Shown: one piece after another, positions 33,189-43,661 of the stretch | Numbering within the stretch: position 1 is the stretch's first letter | Layout: each line of letters opens with the position of its first letter | Assembly: GCA_036346225.1 (NCBI GenBank) | Contig: JARFIW010001480.1 | Coordinates: 8,277,001-8,341,000 of the forward strand | Direction: 5' to 3' | Source: Platerodrilus igneus | Taxonomy: Eukaryota; Arthropoda; Insecta; Coleoptera; Lycidae | DNA length: 64,000 nt | Translations under genes and position numbers: made by a program | Notes under the pieces: generated by a model | Told to the model about the DNA's origin: nothing | Seen by the model: the letters and a program-made list of their open reading frames with translations, nothing else | The model's database searches: none

Positions 33189-33264
33189 CCGACAAAATAT
33201 TACGCCTAGTGCAAGTGCGCTTTTCAACGTCTAAGTTGTATAAAAATACATCTGTAAGAACGCG

Positions 33265-33789
33265 TCACGAAAGGCCCAAAATTTTTATTGAACCACTATC
33301 TTTATCTTGAAATGTAATTGCTTCCGAACTGGACTCCTTCATGTTGTACATCACTTCCCGACAATTACTATTCCATTTTCTTAATTGAAGACCACAAGTA
33401 GTGCAAATACAAATCAACTCAATAATTAATTGATTAGCAGCTTCAATCGAATTGCATCCCGTGACTAAGTCATCAACATAGGTATCGCTCGCCAATACCG
33501 ATGATGCGAAAAAAAAATTAACCGATTCTAACCTTGCCAATTCTTGAACAGTACGCAAGGCCAAAGAAGGCGACGATGAAACTCCATATGTCACAGTATT
33601 TAACTTAAAGTCCATAATAGGATCGGACGGAGAAAATCTCCAGACGATACGTTGATAATCACGATGAATATCTTTAACCAAAATCTGCCGGTACATTTGT
33701 TTAATGTCAGCTGTAATTACGATAGGATGTACACGAAAATGCAATAACAAAACTGCAATGTCCTTTTGCAGAGCAGAGCCAATAGCCAA
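33265..33789 (-). pseudogene. BEL/Pao reverse transcriptase core
   Basis: 174 codons with ITADIKQMYRQILV, the PITFKLNTVTYG-like block (DFKLNTVTYGVSSSPSLA) and SDTYVDDLVTG, the YVDD catalytic box of this superfamily. Flanking RT sequence exists in other frames up to about 34250. It copies element RNA into DNA in the active family. Confidence 0.85.
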
Positions 33790-34261
33790 GCTATCATTTA
33801 ACGAATTTCCAGATTGATCCGGACACCAGGCGATTCCACTTGAACCATTTGACCACTTTTCAAGTAATTATCCATAAATTTTTTATAATCCGAATACAAG
33901 TCAGGATTTTTTAGCAAACGACGTTCTAATGACAAAAATCTTTTAACACAAATCGATCTCGTATCCACAAATGAGGGTTAAGAAATTTTAAAGGACAAGG
34001 ACGCTACAAAACGACCGTCCTTGTTACGTCTATAATTTTCCACAAATTCCTTTTCACTCTTTTCTTCTTCAGGAGAAATGTGTTTCTTGAAGGGATTATT
34101 TTGTAATTCCCAAGATCGACGAATGTCGCTGTCTAAGGGCTCAACAAAAGCACACAACGACGTAATAGAATTATTCGGGGAAATGACCTTTCCCGTTAAA
34201 ACTCAACCAAAGGTTGTTTTAATATCGACTGGCTCGTTAGCGACAGCCCAGCGAGATTCGT

Positions 34262-35083
34262 TCAACAAAACCTGAGAAAGATTTCCGCTCCGAATAGCAT
34301 GTCAATTTTATCAGGAACATTAAAATTAAGATCAGCTAAGGCCAAACCTCGAGTATGCGACCATTCCTTGACCTCTATAGACGACGAAGATAATTGATTA
34401 CAAATGTTAGGTAAAATATAACAATCAATTTCATATGCTGGAGACCTTGCTCCCGAGGGGCTGACTACACACGATAGTGCACTAGACACCAACGACGAAT
34501 TCAAGCCAAGTCATTGAACAGTGACATTGGCTCTCCGTTTCCTTAAACCTAATTTCTGACGGCACCCTTCAGTCATAAAACTTTCAATGGATCCGTTATC
34601 TAAAATTACACGAACAGGTTGCAATTTTCCTGTATAATCTAGCACCGACACCATTGCTGTAGCTAACAGCGTCGTTGTATGTTCTAATAACGTCGAAATT
34701 AACAAGTTGGTGGCAGGTTGTTCATGCACAACCGCCGACGACAGATTGTCTTCACTGGGTCTACTAGTAGAAAAAAGTCTAGACGCCGCTCTCCAAGGAA
34801 ACTCTGACCTTTGACGGTGAGTTTGTCTGCGTGTAGACACCGATTTTTCTCGTTTATCGAAGTGAAGTAACGGATTGTGTGACTGATGACATTTTCTACA
34901 CGACCAATCTAACTTACAATTTTTCATCGAATGTGAAGTATTTAAACATTTAATACAAAGGTTCTCAACCTTTACCACTTCAAATCTTTCTTGAGGGGGT
35001 TTTATCGAGAAACTGCTTATATCTATAAATAGGATGCACAGCTTGACATAAACTACAATTTTTACCATCATTGGTGGTACCAA
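34262..35083 (-). pseudogene. BEL/Pao zinc knuckles and aspartic protease
   Basis: 35083-34511 reads CIKCLNTSHSMKNCKLDWSC and CHQSHNPLLH (two linked knuckles), then after a spacer VRVILDNGSIESFM, the DNGS active-site box (DSGS/DTGA-like) of the family's protease. The frame then continues in 34262-34504. The overlap with the Gag frame at 34980-35083 marks a frameshift. Confidence 0.75.
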
Positions 35084-36047
35084 CTAATGAAGTTTTAGCC
35101 GAAGAGCTAACGAACTTTTCTTTTTCCATTTGTTTCATGAAATCTCGAGATTTTAAGCATGTTTCTGAAGCAATGTCATTTATTTCCAACACTTTACATT
35201 GTTTTTCAATGTACGACCTTAAATCTTTGAACGAAGGAATCTCGTCACTATTTCCTAATTCGAAACGCTTTAAAATGTTTGTATCTAATTTTTTAGCTAC
35301 CAGATTAAACAAAATTAAATCTAATAAATCTATTTCCATCTGTTTTAACGCAAATATATTTTCATCAAAACAACTAATTAATTGCCGGAGTTCCGTGTGC
35401 GAGTCAGGGGAACTTACCTTAGGGCATTTTTCGAGAGCATTAAAATATGTTAAAAGTAATAACCTCTTGGACTGAAAACAATTAGTAATGATTTCATAAG
35501 CTTCATCGTATGCACAATCGTTTAATGGCAAATGTTTTATTAACGCACGCGACGACTCATCTAGTGTATCTACGAGATGGCAAAATTTTTCAACGGGTAA
35601 CAAACTGACATTATCATGAATCAATCGCTTATAAATTGCATGATAACTCCCAAAATCCGAAATGCGTGCCGAGAACCGCGGGACAGAAAGGTGTTTCAAG
35701 CGAATTTTACTATTTACCGACAAAGAATTATTCATATTTTCAACCTGCGGCTTATTTTCTACCCGATTTAATTCACATTGTTCAGCGATAATACGAATAT
35801 TTAATAGATAATCATCGATTTTCACCCTAAGAGCCAAAAATTCGTCCAAGTGTTCACTCTCTTCATCAAAGAAAATATCTTTGCAAAAAAACTTGAAATG
35901 AGTTTCAATTTGTTCGACGCTTTTCATCGATGCTCTAATTAAAGCACTCGATACATTTTCCGGTTGATTAATTTTACTGTATATATGATCCAACCTTTTA
36001 ACTACAAATTTAGCTTCAAGAATAGCTTTATCAATTGATATAACCAT
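34980..36047 (-). pseudogene. BEL/Pao Gag (DUF1759-like)
   Basis: 355 codons. The N-terminal helical part ends near residue 110 with LSVPRFSARISDFGSYHAIYKRLIHDN, the conserved Gag block of Pao elements (usually LPKIELPxFxGxxxxWxxFxxxF). A C-terminal region with KNCSLCQAVHPIYR follows, where the knuckles begin. The frame is lost at about 34990-35080 and continues in the neighbouring piece. Gag forms the particle. Confidence 0.8.
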
Positions 36048-36549
36048 ATCTGATTAATGATTAATAAACGACAATAGAAATTAATATAAAAACAATGCGT
36101 AGCTCAAATACGCTACAACTAATTAATCTACGAAATTAAATTATTAATGGACAAATGCAACTAACTACAGTGCACGCCCGACAAATCGTTTAACGTTTCC
36201 TGTAAATTCCAACCCCTTTATTATACTAAGTTGGATGAACCCGAGTGGTTCCTCGAACTTGACGACGAAAATAAGATAAGAATTTGCAATACAATAACCT
36301 TCATAAATTTAGTTTACCTAAAGTAAACTGACCGACCACTAATCTTTGCGGCAAACGACAAGGGATATATTGTAAAATCTACCGTTACGACTAAATGTTG
36401 CTACCATTAAATGTGTAAGCACGATGTTAGTCTCTTTGTAACACGTTCAAACATAATCAAAACTACGACCATTATTAAATTAAAGTATAAATGAGGAGCG
36501 AAAGGAATAAGATCTAATAATTAATTAAATAATCCGGTTTTGAAGGGCA

Positions 36550-36948
36550 TATTTAATGCGCGGGGGTCTTATAATTTTATATATAAACCTACCTCCGTGT
36601 TGTTCTATTGTTCTAAGGTGTAGTTCTTTACTCTTCAACTAAGTGGACTATATGCGATTTATAGTACACATTTCTTTGCACTTTCACTGTGTTTGGTAGA
36701 GGTTTATCGATAAATTCGGCGGCACTATTGACTAACTCACTTTATCGAACAAACAACCGTTACGCTCCAATATCGACGAGAGAGTGTTTGTCACTACCCC
36801 TTTTTCAATTTAATTTTCACAAGCACAAAGGAGGTTTTATGACAGGATATAACGGGACAAGGATGACAGCTTTACTATTTGATGTACAACTATGAATTTA
36901 CGATAACTTAAAATTAACCACGCAAACGTGCCACAAAGAGACCGAACA
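36550..36948 (-). repeat. BEL/Pao LTR (5' in element sense)
   Basis: 399 bp, similar to 31404-31786 but carrying a small extra segment (TATGAATTTACGATAA near 36890). It is followed by CAAAC. Confidence 0.85.
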
Positions 36949-37692
36949 CAAACAATATCAAGTTATTATCTCAAAGACCAAGTTCCTTTCCATAAATAAA
37001 GTCAGATATGGATTCACAAATAAAAAATGCAAAGAAGTGACACCAGGCCAATACTTATGTCAATCAATAACGACAACAGCTATTCAAACAGATAGCCCTT
37101 GCGAAGTACAATTATTTCAATTTTCCAATCACTATGAAAATTGTGTGTCAAAATCAGTACATATTACAGATATGAAAATTCAAAAGGTCACGGACAACAA
37201 ATGGATTGCTGTATTTCCCCAAGAAATAATAGCAACCGCCAATTGCAACAAAGACGAAAACAGTTTAGTCTTAATTGGAAGCAAAGTGACCATTATAAAG
37301 GAAGATTGCTATTTAAAAGTAGAAGCCGAAATTATTTAAATATATCAAAATCCAGCAGTGACGAAGAAAATTACAAATCTACTCGAAGTACAGTTCAAGA
37401 TTCCTCAAACCGAAGACAACGAAATCATCAAAAAATCCAATGCAACTAGAATATCTAGACCTCGACGATCTCAACTACGCCGTAAAATTAATGAACAATT
37501 ATAAAAAATAATTAAGTGAATTAAAAGTGCCAAAGTTACACTATGACAATATCAGTGTTTGGACAATTTCATTGATCATTGTATTATTTTTATTAACTGT
37601 ATATTTATTGTATAAAATGTACATTAGATATAGGAACAAAGAAACAAATGTGAACACAGAAACTTTAGGGACAATGAGTTTTATAAATTAAG
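36949..37692 (+). pseudogene. Errantivirus-like env, second part with membrane anchor (copy 2)
   Basis: After the BEL insertion the env frame resumes: KCKEVTPGQYLC, a cysteine-rich stretch with FSNHYENC, then a stop near 37340 and, about 180 bp on, LSELKVPKLHYDN. The anchor follows (VWTISLIIVLFLLTVYLLY) with a basic tail ending at a stop near 37690. It matches copy 1 segment by segment. The broken frame excludes function as it stands. Confidence 0.72.
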
Positions 37693-37724
37693 TACAACCC
37701 TTAATTTTCATCTAAGGCGGGAGA

Positions 37725-38110
37725 AGTTTTATATCCCCCAATTAATATGTATATTAAAATTAAATGCAATTATTATGTCTTAAGAAATAGGATGTTGCAT
37801 TGTATAATTCAAGGTAATAATATAAAAAGGTTAACGAAATGTTCATCAGACATGAGAACGGAAGCAAATACTTTATGGTCCAGACGAAACCTGATACTGC
37901 AGGTGCAGGACACAATGAACTGCAATAGAAGCAGACTTCATTAAGATTACTATAAAGTAAGACATTGTATGTTATCAAAAAGTAGCAAAACAAACGTTTG
38001 ATCTGCACTTTTCCATAAGATGGTGTGAAAGCAGGGATTACATAAATATCCTGAGACGCCTATGATAGCCAGTCAGTCTCAAATTTCACAACTTTAACAT
38101 TGTTGGTAGT
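37725..38110 (+). repeat. Probable 3' LTR of errantivirus-like element, copy 2
   Basis: Starts AGTTTTATATCCCCCAATTA after a purine tract (AAGGCGGGAGA). It shares CATGAGAACGGA, CCAGACGA and ATACTGCAGGTG with the minus-strand LTR of copy 1. The right end is not defined. Confidence 0.55.
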
Positions 38111-38339
38111 TCATACTACTCACCATAGTTTTTAATTATTAATTATTGATTAAGTAACTTCAAGTATTTTGTCAATTTCAATTGATTTTGTGAATATAAA
38201 CGTTTAAGTTGATGGTAAAAGAAGAAGTCATCTTTGTAATTGTATAATTGAAAATAAATTGATAGAAGAGTTTTTGGCGACAAAACTTTTTAGAAAGAAG
38301 CTCCCAAAGGCCCAAAACCTATCTCTCGCGTCATTAAGA

Positions 38340-38845
38340 ACTTTTAATAACTTTATTTCATTTTGAATGCACTTTTCTTTTACAGTTCTGAAATCTATAA
38401 ATCTCCACCACAAACCACACGTGAGAATATGATTAAGCCAATCGCAAAAACTTATGGCAAAATTCGAGCAGACGCACAACTCGGTTACATACAGCCATTT
38501 GAAATGAGGATTAATACGTGCATTGAAGTCGAAGGCCACCAATTTGAGCACTTGATGTAATTGAAAATGTGAGAAATAAAATTTGTTTTAAGATTGATTT
38601 GGAGTAGAATACCATCCATTACAGCGCTATCGATCGTAAATCGAAAAAATCTTCCAGACAAATCCTACGTATTTTTGGCCGTAGAATCCAAATTTGCAAT
38701 ACAAAACAGATTGGGGAAGGTGGAGTAATTTTAGCACTACTGTATTTCCTCCACGTATTGATTAAATTTTTATTATGGACTATTTTTTTGTAAAGTACTT
38801 ATTATTCAAGATTTTCAAAGTTTCACGTTAAAAAATCACCCTTTG
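38340..38845 (+). mobile_element. Tc1/mariner-like transposon remnant (transposase C-terminus)
   Basis: An open + frame ends at 38560 with FEMRINTCIEVEGHQFEHLM. That is the characteristic tail of several Tc1/mariner-group transposases (R-x-x-x-CI-x-x-x-G-x-x-FEHL). Upstream YKSPPQTTRENMIK fits the same protein. About 280 bp on, AAAAAATCACCCTTTG then TA (38829-38846) looks like the right inverted repeat plus the TA target. The left part is gone. The frame opens after a TTTTACAG that imitates a stum splice acceptor; see the rejected list. Confidence 0.5.
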
Positions 38846-38998
38846 TACTGTCGAGATTTTAACTCATAACACTTTAATTTATTATTTATTCAGTTTGCTG
38901 AACTTGTACATGATAACAATTTTGTAATTTCTTTTTAGTGAACAGAATGCATGCAAGAACTTTTTACGCACAATATTTTGTATAAACCTCTGCACTAG

Positions 38999-39089
38999 AA
39001 ATCGTCGGAAACGTGAAGCTGAAGAAGCTATGAGGCGACGTGCTTCGGTATTAAGCAAAAAAAAGAGTTTAACGCCAGCTCCTCCAGAG
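38999..39089 (+). CDS. stum: stum exon: basic helical linker
   Basis: Exon between CTCTGCACTAG and GAG/GTATTT. The first A completes the AG of the upstream exon (Arg), then NRRKREAEEAMRRRASVLSK and KKSLTPAPPE follow, phase 0 at the end. This is a charged helix just before the SPEC3 membrane domain. The upstream minus frame over the same bases is a shadow. Confidence 0.75.
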
Positions 39090-39137
39090 GTATTTATGAG
39101 TACTATAAGGTATATTATCTTAAAGATATTTTTGCAG

Positions 39138-39264
39138 GAACCTAAATATAGATTAGAAAATAGTTTAGTGGAACATACTTCCGTTATGAAAGGTGCAATA
39201 CCAGTGCTTCCAGTACCATTAGCATGGATGTGTTTAATTCTTAATTCGTTTCTGCCTGGTACAG
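39138..39264 (+). CDS. stum: stum exon: first part of SPEC3/Stum domain
   Basis: A 48-bp intron (39090-39137, TTTTGCAG acceptor) separates it from the previous exon. It encodes EPKYRLENSLVEHTSVMKGA then IPVLPVPLAWMCLILNSFLPGTG, the conserved entry and first membrane segment of SPEC3/Stum proteins. It ends in phase 1 (G) at GGTACAG/GTATGT; the next exon supplies GT to make Gly. Confidence 0.88.
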
Positions 39265-39575
39265 GTATGTATGTAGTCATAAAAAACTGATAGTTTGGAT
39301 GTTTTTGTAACAAAACAATAATCCTTTAATAATAACCAGTTTAATTATTGACATAGATTCAGCAACGGTAAATTCTACAATTCGATTATTCATTAGGTAA
39401 ACAACTTTTATTTAAATTTATTAATTTCTAATGTTTGTGATAGCAACATTTTGGGACTTTTATTTTGCAAATGAAGCACTTCAAATCATCTATAAAATTG
39501 TGATTTATCTATTATGGAATGAAACTTGATATATTTTGCGTGGTGCTTTTGTAATCATTAGTTGCTGTTTGTTAG
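39265..39575 (+). other. stum intron, left part
   Basis: Plain AT-rich intronic DNA before the Maverick insertion. The whole intron is 39265-50304 (11,040 bp). Confidence 0.6.
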
Positions 39576-39740
39576 TTACGTTAAGTATTTCTACTTTTTT
39601 AATTAAATAAATGCAGTCCTAACGATTGTACAAACTGCCGGTTTTGTGTTGGTAGCGGTCTTGAAACAATCAATCGAGTGTCGATTGCTTTGAAATTTCC
39701 AGCATTTATAACAATTCTTGACATGTTGCGTGCATTATAC

Positions 39741-40492
39741 TTAATACCCATGGCTATTGCAGATTTTTTTTAAATGCAACCTTACAGTTAGCAGTTCTCC
39801 TCTGAAATTAACTAAATTTCCATCTTGATCTAACACTTTAACTATTATTTCATTTATTATACGTGACCTGATTGGTAGATATATAATCGTAGGTGGGCAC
39901 TCGACAATTTTAAAACCTACAGGTACTTGAGGAAACAATTCATGTATTACATGCGCTGGTTTACTATTTAAATAGGATCCATTTGCAATATTACAGTCGA
40001 TTAAAACTGCATTCACTTTACAAATGTTGATCGCGTAGTCTGCTTGATGCGTGGCATATGCTAGCAATTTTCGGAAATTGAAACCGAGAAGAGAACCAAT
40101 TGAATCCTTTTTGATAAAATCCACATCTTCACTACATTTGATACACATTTAAGGGTATTATTGTCAGCTGTAATTTCTATATACACTGGCGTCTTTCTAG
40201 CGCTTCGTGATTGTTCCATACGACCACGCCATCTTTTATCACCTAAAGCTTTTTGAAGATATTTATTAATTTCTCTAATCTCATAAGCACCTTCAGGTAT
40301 TTCTATAAATTCTCCGTTAGATCCATAATAAAATTTATTATTTATTCCTTTTTCTATGTTTGGAATTGTGTTATAAGACTCAAAATTTGTTAATCCTAAT
40401 ACGTACTCCGAATCATTATCCAAGTTTATAGGCGGATTAAAGTTGCTTGTTAAAACTGAAATGTTTCCTGTTAGAGTAAAAGTGTACGACAT
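39741..40492 (-). pseudogene. Maverick minor capsid protein (penton-like), one frameshift
   Basis: Two overlapping pieces (40061-40492 and 39741-40148). The start MSYTFTLTGN is followed by PINLDNDSEYVLGLTNFESY, EIPEGAYEIREINKYL, GSLLGFNFRKLLAYATH and, at the end, YLPIRSRIINEIIVKVLDQ and LVNFRGELLTVRLHLKK. This is the single-jelly-roll minor capsid (penton) pattern of Polintons. A frameshift lies near 40100-40150, in the VKMWILS stretch. It would sit at the icosahedral vertices of a predicted particle. Confidence 0.75.
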
Positions 40493-40511
40493 GACAACTT
40501 CATACGCAGTT

Positions 40512-40964
40512 CTATGTACTGCTTAGAAATTGTAAGCATAAATGTCCGCAAAACACGTTACCGTACGATTGTTCTTGGTTAATGTTATAAAGAATTTTAC
40601 ATTTACCCCCACTATTCAAATAACTTATCAACTCTGTTGGCGGTCGCAGGTTTCCGTAGCTGTCATAGTAAATAGCGTTACTACCGTACTTTTTATAAGA
40701 GGTCCAATGCGTACTTAAACCTTCTATTCCATCTAAATTAATTATACCACATTCTTTTAAATTAACTTTCTTGGGAAGATAGTTTCTCATGAACACTCCG
40801 CGGAAATATGGTACTTCTAATTGCTTAACAAACTCTATTAATTCTACATTGCTTAGTGCTCGATTCGGTAAAATCAAGTTACGTTCCTTTGAGGTTTTGC
40901 AGGGGCTAAAAAAGACCAAAACCTTTTTTATAAGGTTTGATGTACATGCCGTTTCCGACTGCAA
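40512..40964 (-). pseudogene. Maverick adenain-type cysteine protease (inverted arm)
   Basis: Conserved blocks: LSNVELIEFVKQL, KECGIINLDGIEGLSTHW (catalytic His), IYYDSYGNLRPPTELISYL (acid residue) and NQEQSYGNVFCGHLCLQFL (Gln and nucleophile Cys). The order His-Asp-Gln-Cys fits adenovirus-like maturation proteases of Polintons. The core is open and all catalytic residues are present. The N-terminus runs in from the PX-like gene by a frame change. Confidence 0.8.
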
Positions 40965-41045
40965 TGTCCTCCATTGCCTTGTTATGACGTTGTTTTTCCG
41001 CTAGTTGTTCCTTAGCAATTTTAGTATCTGAAACTGCTTTGGCAA

Positions 41046-42090
41046 TTTAAGTTTGAAAACGTACATATTTATTCCAAATCACTTTATCAACCAAAGTATC
41101 AATACCTTGAAAGCCTACTGCGACCAATAAAAGGAATCAAATATTATACTTTTTCCAGTTCCGATAACATTATATCGCCATCTGATGCTCGAAATATATC
41201 TATATTTGTTTTTGATGATGTTGCTTGCGATAAACAAGGTATAATTAGGAAATACTCTAGTATGGGGCGCCATAAACAAGTAGACAGTTTTACCTTTGTC
41301 AAAGTTATACTCGTATACCTAAGCACTTACTACGTGATAATGCTAATCTTTAGTTTTATTTAAACAAGACGATTTAAACTTATAACATATTGTAGCGGGC
41401 TACTACTACCGCGTTTCACTAATTTAAAACAAGCAATAACAAGAGTTTTTATTACTCACTGTTCACAAGTCTAATTAACAGTGTATGCCTTATTTATAGA
41501 TGTTTTCAGTCCAATTAACAATGAAGCACTATCACACTAATTAATTTACAAGCACTAATATCTTCTTAAACTAAATTCTTAACCATAGGTCTATTAACAA
41601 CACTAACACAATTATTTATTTATTACACTTTTGTCTATTTATGTATTCTACCAGCTGCATATACATTAGACACGTTCAAATAATATAACATTTATGTTTA
41701 CTCTTGGACTTTCAAAAACTCAACTATTTAACTTTACACGATATAATTTATATTCGACATTCTGATATAGACTAACTCTGTACTTCATCAACGGTCTTAT
41801 TTATACCCTGAATTAGAAAGGATGATTCATTCTCCAGTAATTGCTAGAAAATTCTCGGTCTTTGGAGAATATACAGTGCTTACGGCGCTTGTGTGTTTGA
41901 CGGATTGCCTAATAGTAGCTCGCAACAATATATATGACAATCACATCAATACTGACATGAAGTATGATAAATTCCGTGAATCATGTGTTGGAAAGACAAA
42001 TACGGTTTTTTAGTTGTGGACAAGGATAGTGATCCAGGTCAAGGAAGGTACCGATTAGGTTTTGATCACTTCATACATATTTAAACCTTG
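41046..42090 (+). pseudogene. Maverick packaging ATPase, split by a solo LTR
   Basis: From 41047 the + frame(s) read the second half of a FtsK/HerA-type packaging ATPase: YSKSLYQPKYQYLE, SSDNIISPSDARNISI, FVFDDVACDKQ, YSSMGRHKQVD, then CQSYTRIPKHLLRDNANL in another frame. A solo LTR then intervenes (41391-41927). Afterwards IYDNHINTDMKYDKFRESC and VVDKDSDPGQGRYRLGFD follow to a stop near 42087. The N-terminal Walker A part is absent, lost at the inversion junction 41043-41046. The enzyme family pumps DNA into capsids. Confidence 0.7.
41391..41927 (-). repeat. Solo LTR of the macrodomain gypsy family
   Basis: + strand TGTAGCGGGCTACTACTACC ... CTCGCAACA, 537 bp, matching the LTRs at 20698, 25595, 52508 and 58515. 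It is flanked by ATAT on both sides (41387-41390 and 41928-41931), with no interior. Removing the LTR and one ATAT rejoins the ATPase frame into an expected HIYDNHINTDM, confirming the 4-bp duplication. Recombination between two LTRs would leave this. Confidence 0.9.
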
Positions 42091-42147
42091 AGAGACGCAA
42101 GTATCGTTAGTATCCAAGAATTTTTATTACAATAAACTTTTTACGCT

Positions 42148-43170
42148 ATGAACAGGGAGGCGATAAAACTTAAAAGAACTTTAATTAAGAAAAGAAACAT
42201 TGTTAAAGATAAACTACGTCAGTTAAAAGATGGCGAAGTCGTCCAAGCGGAATCAATCATACTCATAACATCACGATTAGAAACTATTTGTAATAAATTG
42301 GAAGAGAAAAGTGTGGTAAAGAAAGAAAAATTTAAAGACGAACTGCCTCATAGCAGTGTAAAAAAAATTAAACCTAAATTGCTAGAAAGGAACGTTGACT
42401 ATATTGATTGCGCTGGTTACTGCTCAGCATATACCGAATGTAAATGATGCCATAGTTGAAGAAGATGATGATGATGATAATGTATACGAAACAGAAGTTA
42501 ATTGAAATGCTCAAGAAGCCCAGGAATATATACAAAGCGTTGTCGATTCACCTGGTATGATACATTATCTCGAACAGCTACATCCGCTACCTCGAGAATA
42601 TATTTACAATATGTTTAAAGATGTTAAGAACGAATTTGATCATAAATATGGTATTAGGTTTAACCCTGATTCAAATGGTCTTATGATAGGCAATTCGATT
42701 TTCGCGTTGGATGATGAAAAGGTTCTAATAAATGATTTGAGATATAAAGGTACTCCTGGAATATATGAACTACTGTTTAAAAAATATCCTGTCGGGGTAC
42801 AGACCGCAAGATCTAAAATCGTACCTTGATATTGTGAAAAGAACAAATACTAATAGAAGCTATTATTCTGAAACAGAACAAATTCAGGGTAATAATTCAT
42901 ATAAATACAAAAATATAATATCTACATTGAACATACTTCCCCAAACACCTCGTAGACTTAGATCATCACCCCATACACAGCGTCTTGGAGACGGTATGAC
43001 AATGAAAGTATCAAATAACGCTATAGATTATTTATATTAGAATGATCCTAGTGAACTTGTTGATAGATTATGGCTTTTAGTTTCATCTCAGACTGCTGGA
43101 CACATAGGTCACGGCAACGAAATAAATTCGATTATTGAAGAATTGCGTGAGGCAAAAGTGATTAGATGAT
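42148..43170 (+). pseudogene. Maverick PY-like conserved ORF
   Basis: Pieces 42148-42447 (Lys-rich helical start), 42557-42829 (HKYGIRFNPDSNGLMIGNSI; RYKGTPGIYELLFKKYP) and 42765-43040 (QGNNSYKYKNII), then DPSELVDRLWLLVSSQ and EINSIIEELREA to about 43160. The KGTPGxYELLFKK and NxNSYKYKNII blocks recur in Maverick proteins of arthropods; function unknown. Frameshifts separate the pieces. It lies right after the ATPase in the same orientation. Confidence 0.65.
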
Positions 43171-43189
43171 ATGACAATTGACAAATTTA

Positions 43190-43620
43190 GAAGTCACTTA
43201 AATAACCGTGAAATAGATCTAAGTGAACAGGAATATGAAAAAAAAACGAAGGTTTTGAAACCTTGATTGAGTACAAGTTACATATGCTACATTACACCGT
43301 AGTAGCAACGTTGTACTCTAGTACATTCCTCGACGGTTGCAAGACATTCCTTATTTTCAACATTAAGCATAATTATGAATTTCCTTATGAGGAAGCAGTC
43401 ATTGAGAATATTAAAGGCTTCCCGTAAGACATTGAAATTCTTATAAACAAAAAAAGTTATGTAATTGCACAGTTACAAGGATTTTTGCTTAAACGTATGG
43501 ATGTAATCAGCTTTCGTGACAGCGGTGCTAGCATAAACAATACCACACTGTTTCTTGATTTTATATTAAAAGTTCCTTTCAAAGCAAGTGGAGTCCTCGA
43601 CATCCAAACGTAGAAGTATT
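43190..43620 (+). pseudogene. Maverick ORF remnant, unassigned
   Basis: Shifting frames give GFETLIEYKLHMLHY, IKHNYEFPYEEAVIENIKGF and SFRDSGASINNTTLFLDFILK. Coding-like and between the PY-like and integrase genes. I cannot tie it to a named Polinton protein. Confidence 0.35.
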
Positions 43621-43661
43621 TATTAAATGTATTTAATAAATCCTTTTTAGGAAAAAGTATT

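Larger units (their letters stand above)
31404..36948 (-). mobile_element. BEL/Pao LTR retrotransposon inserted in env copy 2
   Basis: LTRs at 31404-31786 and 36550-36948 share TTTAATGCGCGGG and the downstream TATCGATAAATTCGGCGG phrase. A 5-bp target duplication CAAAC flanks the element (31399-31403 and 36949-36953). On the minus strand the order is Gag (DUF1759-like), zinc knuckles plus aspartic protease (DUF1758-like), RT, RNase H, and the integrase N-terminal region, as in Pao/BEL. Several frameshifts make it inactive. Most of the integrase core seems missing between 31910 and the LTR. Confidence 0.88.
39576..41043 (-). mobile_element. Maverick/Polinton fragment, inverted arm (PX-PRO-mCP)
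   Basis: On the minus strand: the end of a PX-like protein (41043 to about 40920), adenain-type protease, minor capsid, and a tail GIKYNARNMSRIVINAGNFK to a stop near 39606. It is nearly the same sequence as 45012-46205 on the + strand, but it keeps about 370 bp of the capsid gene that the other copy has lost. At 41043 it abuts the Maverick ATPase in the opposite orientation, so it is one arm of a large inverted repeat. Confidence 0.8.

Noticed and set aside
38390..38560. Possible alternative last exon of stum (TTTTACAG acceptor; phase fits the exon ending at 28002)
   Set aside because: Phase agreement can be chance. The peptide ends with a transposase-type CIEVEGHQFEHL tail and open frame continues upstream of the acceptor, so it is better explained as a Tc1/mariner remnant.
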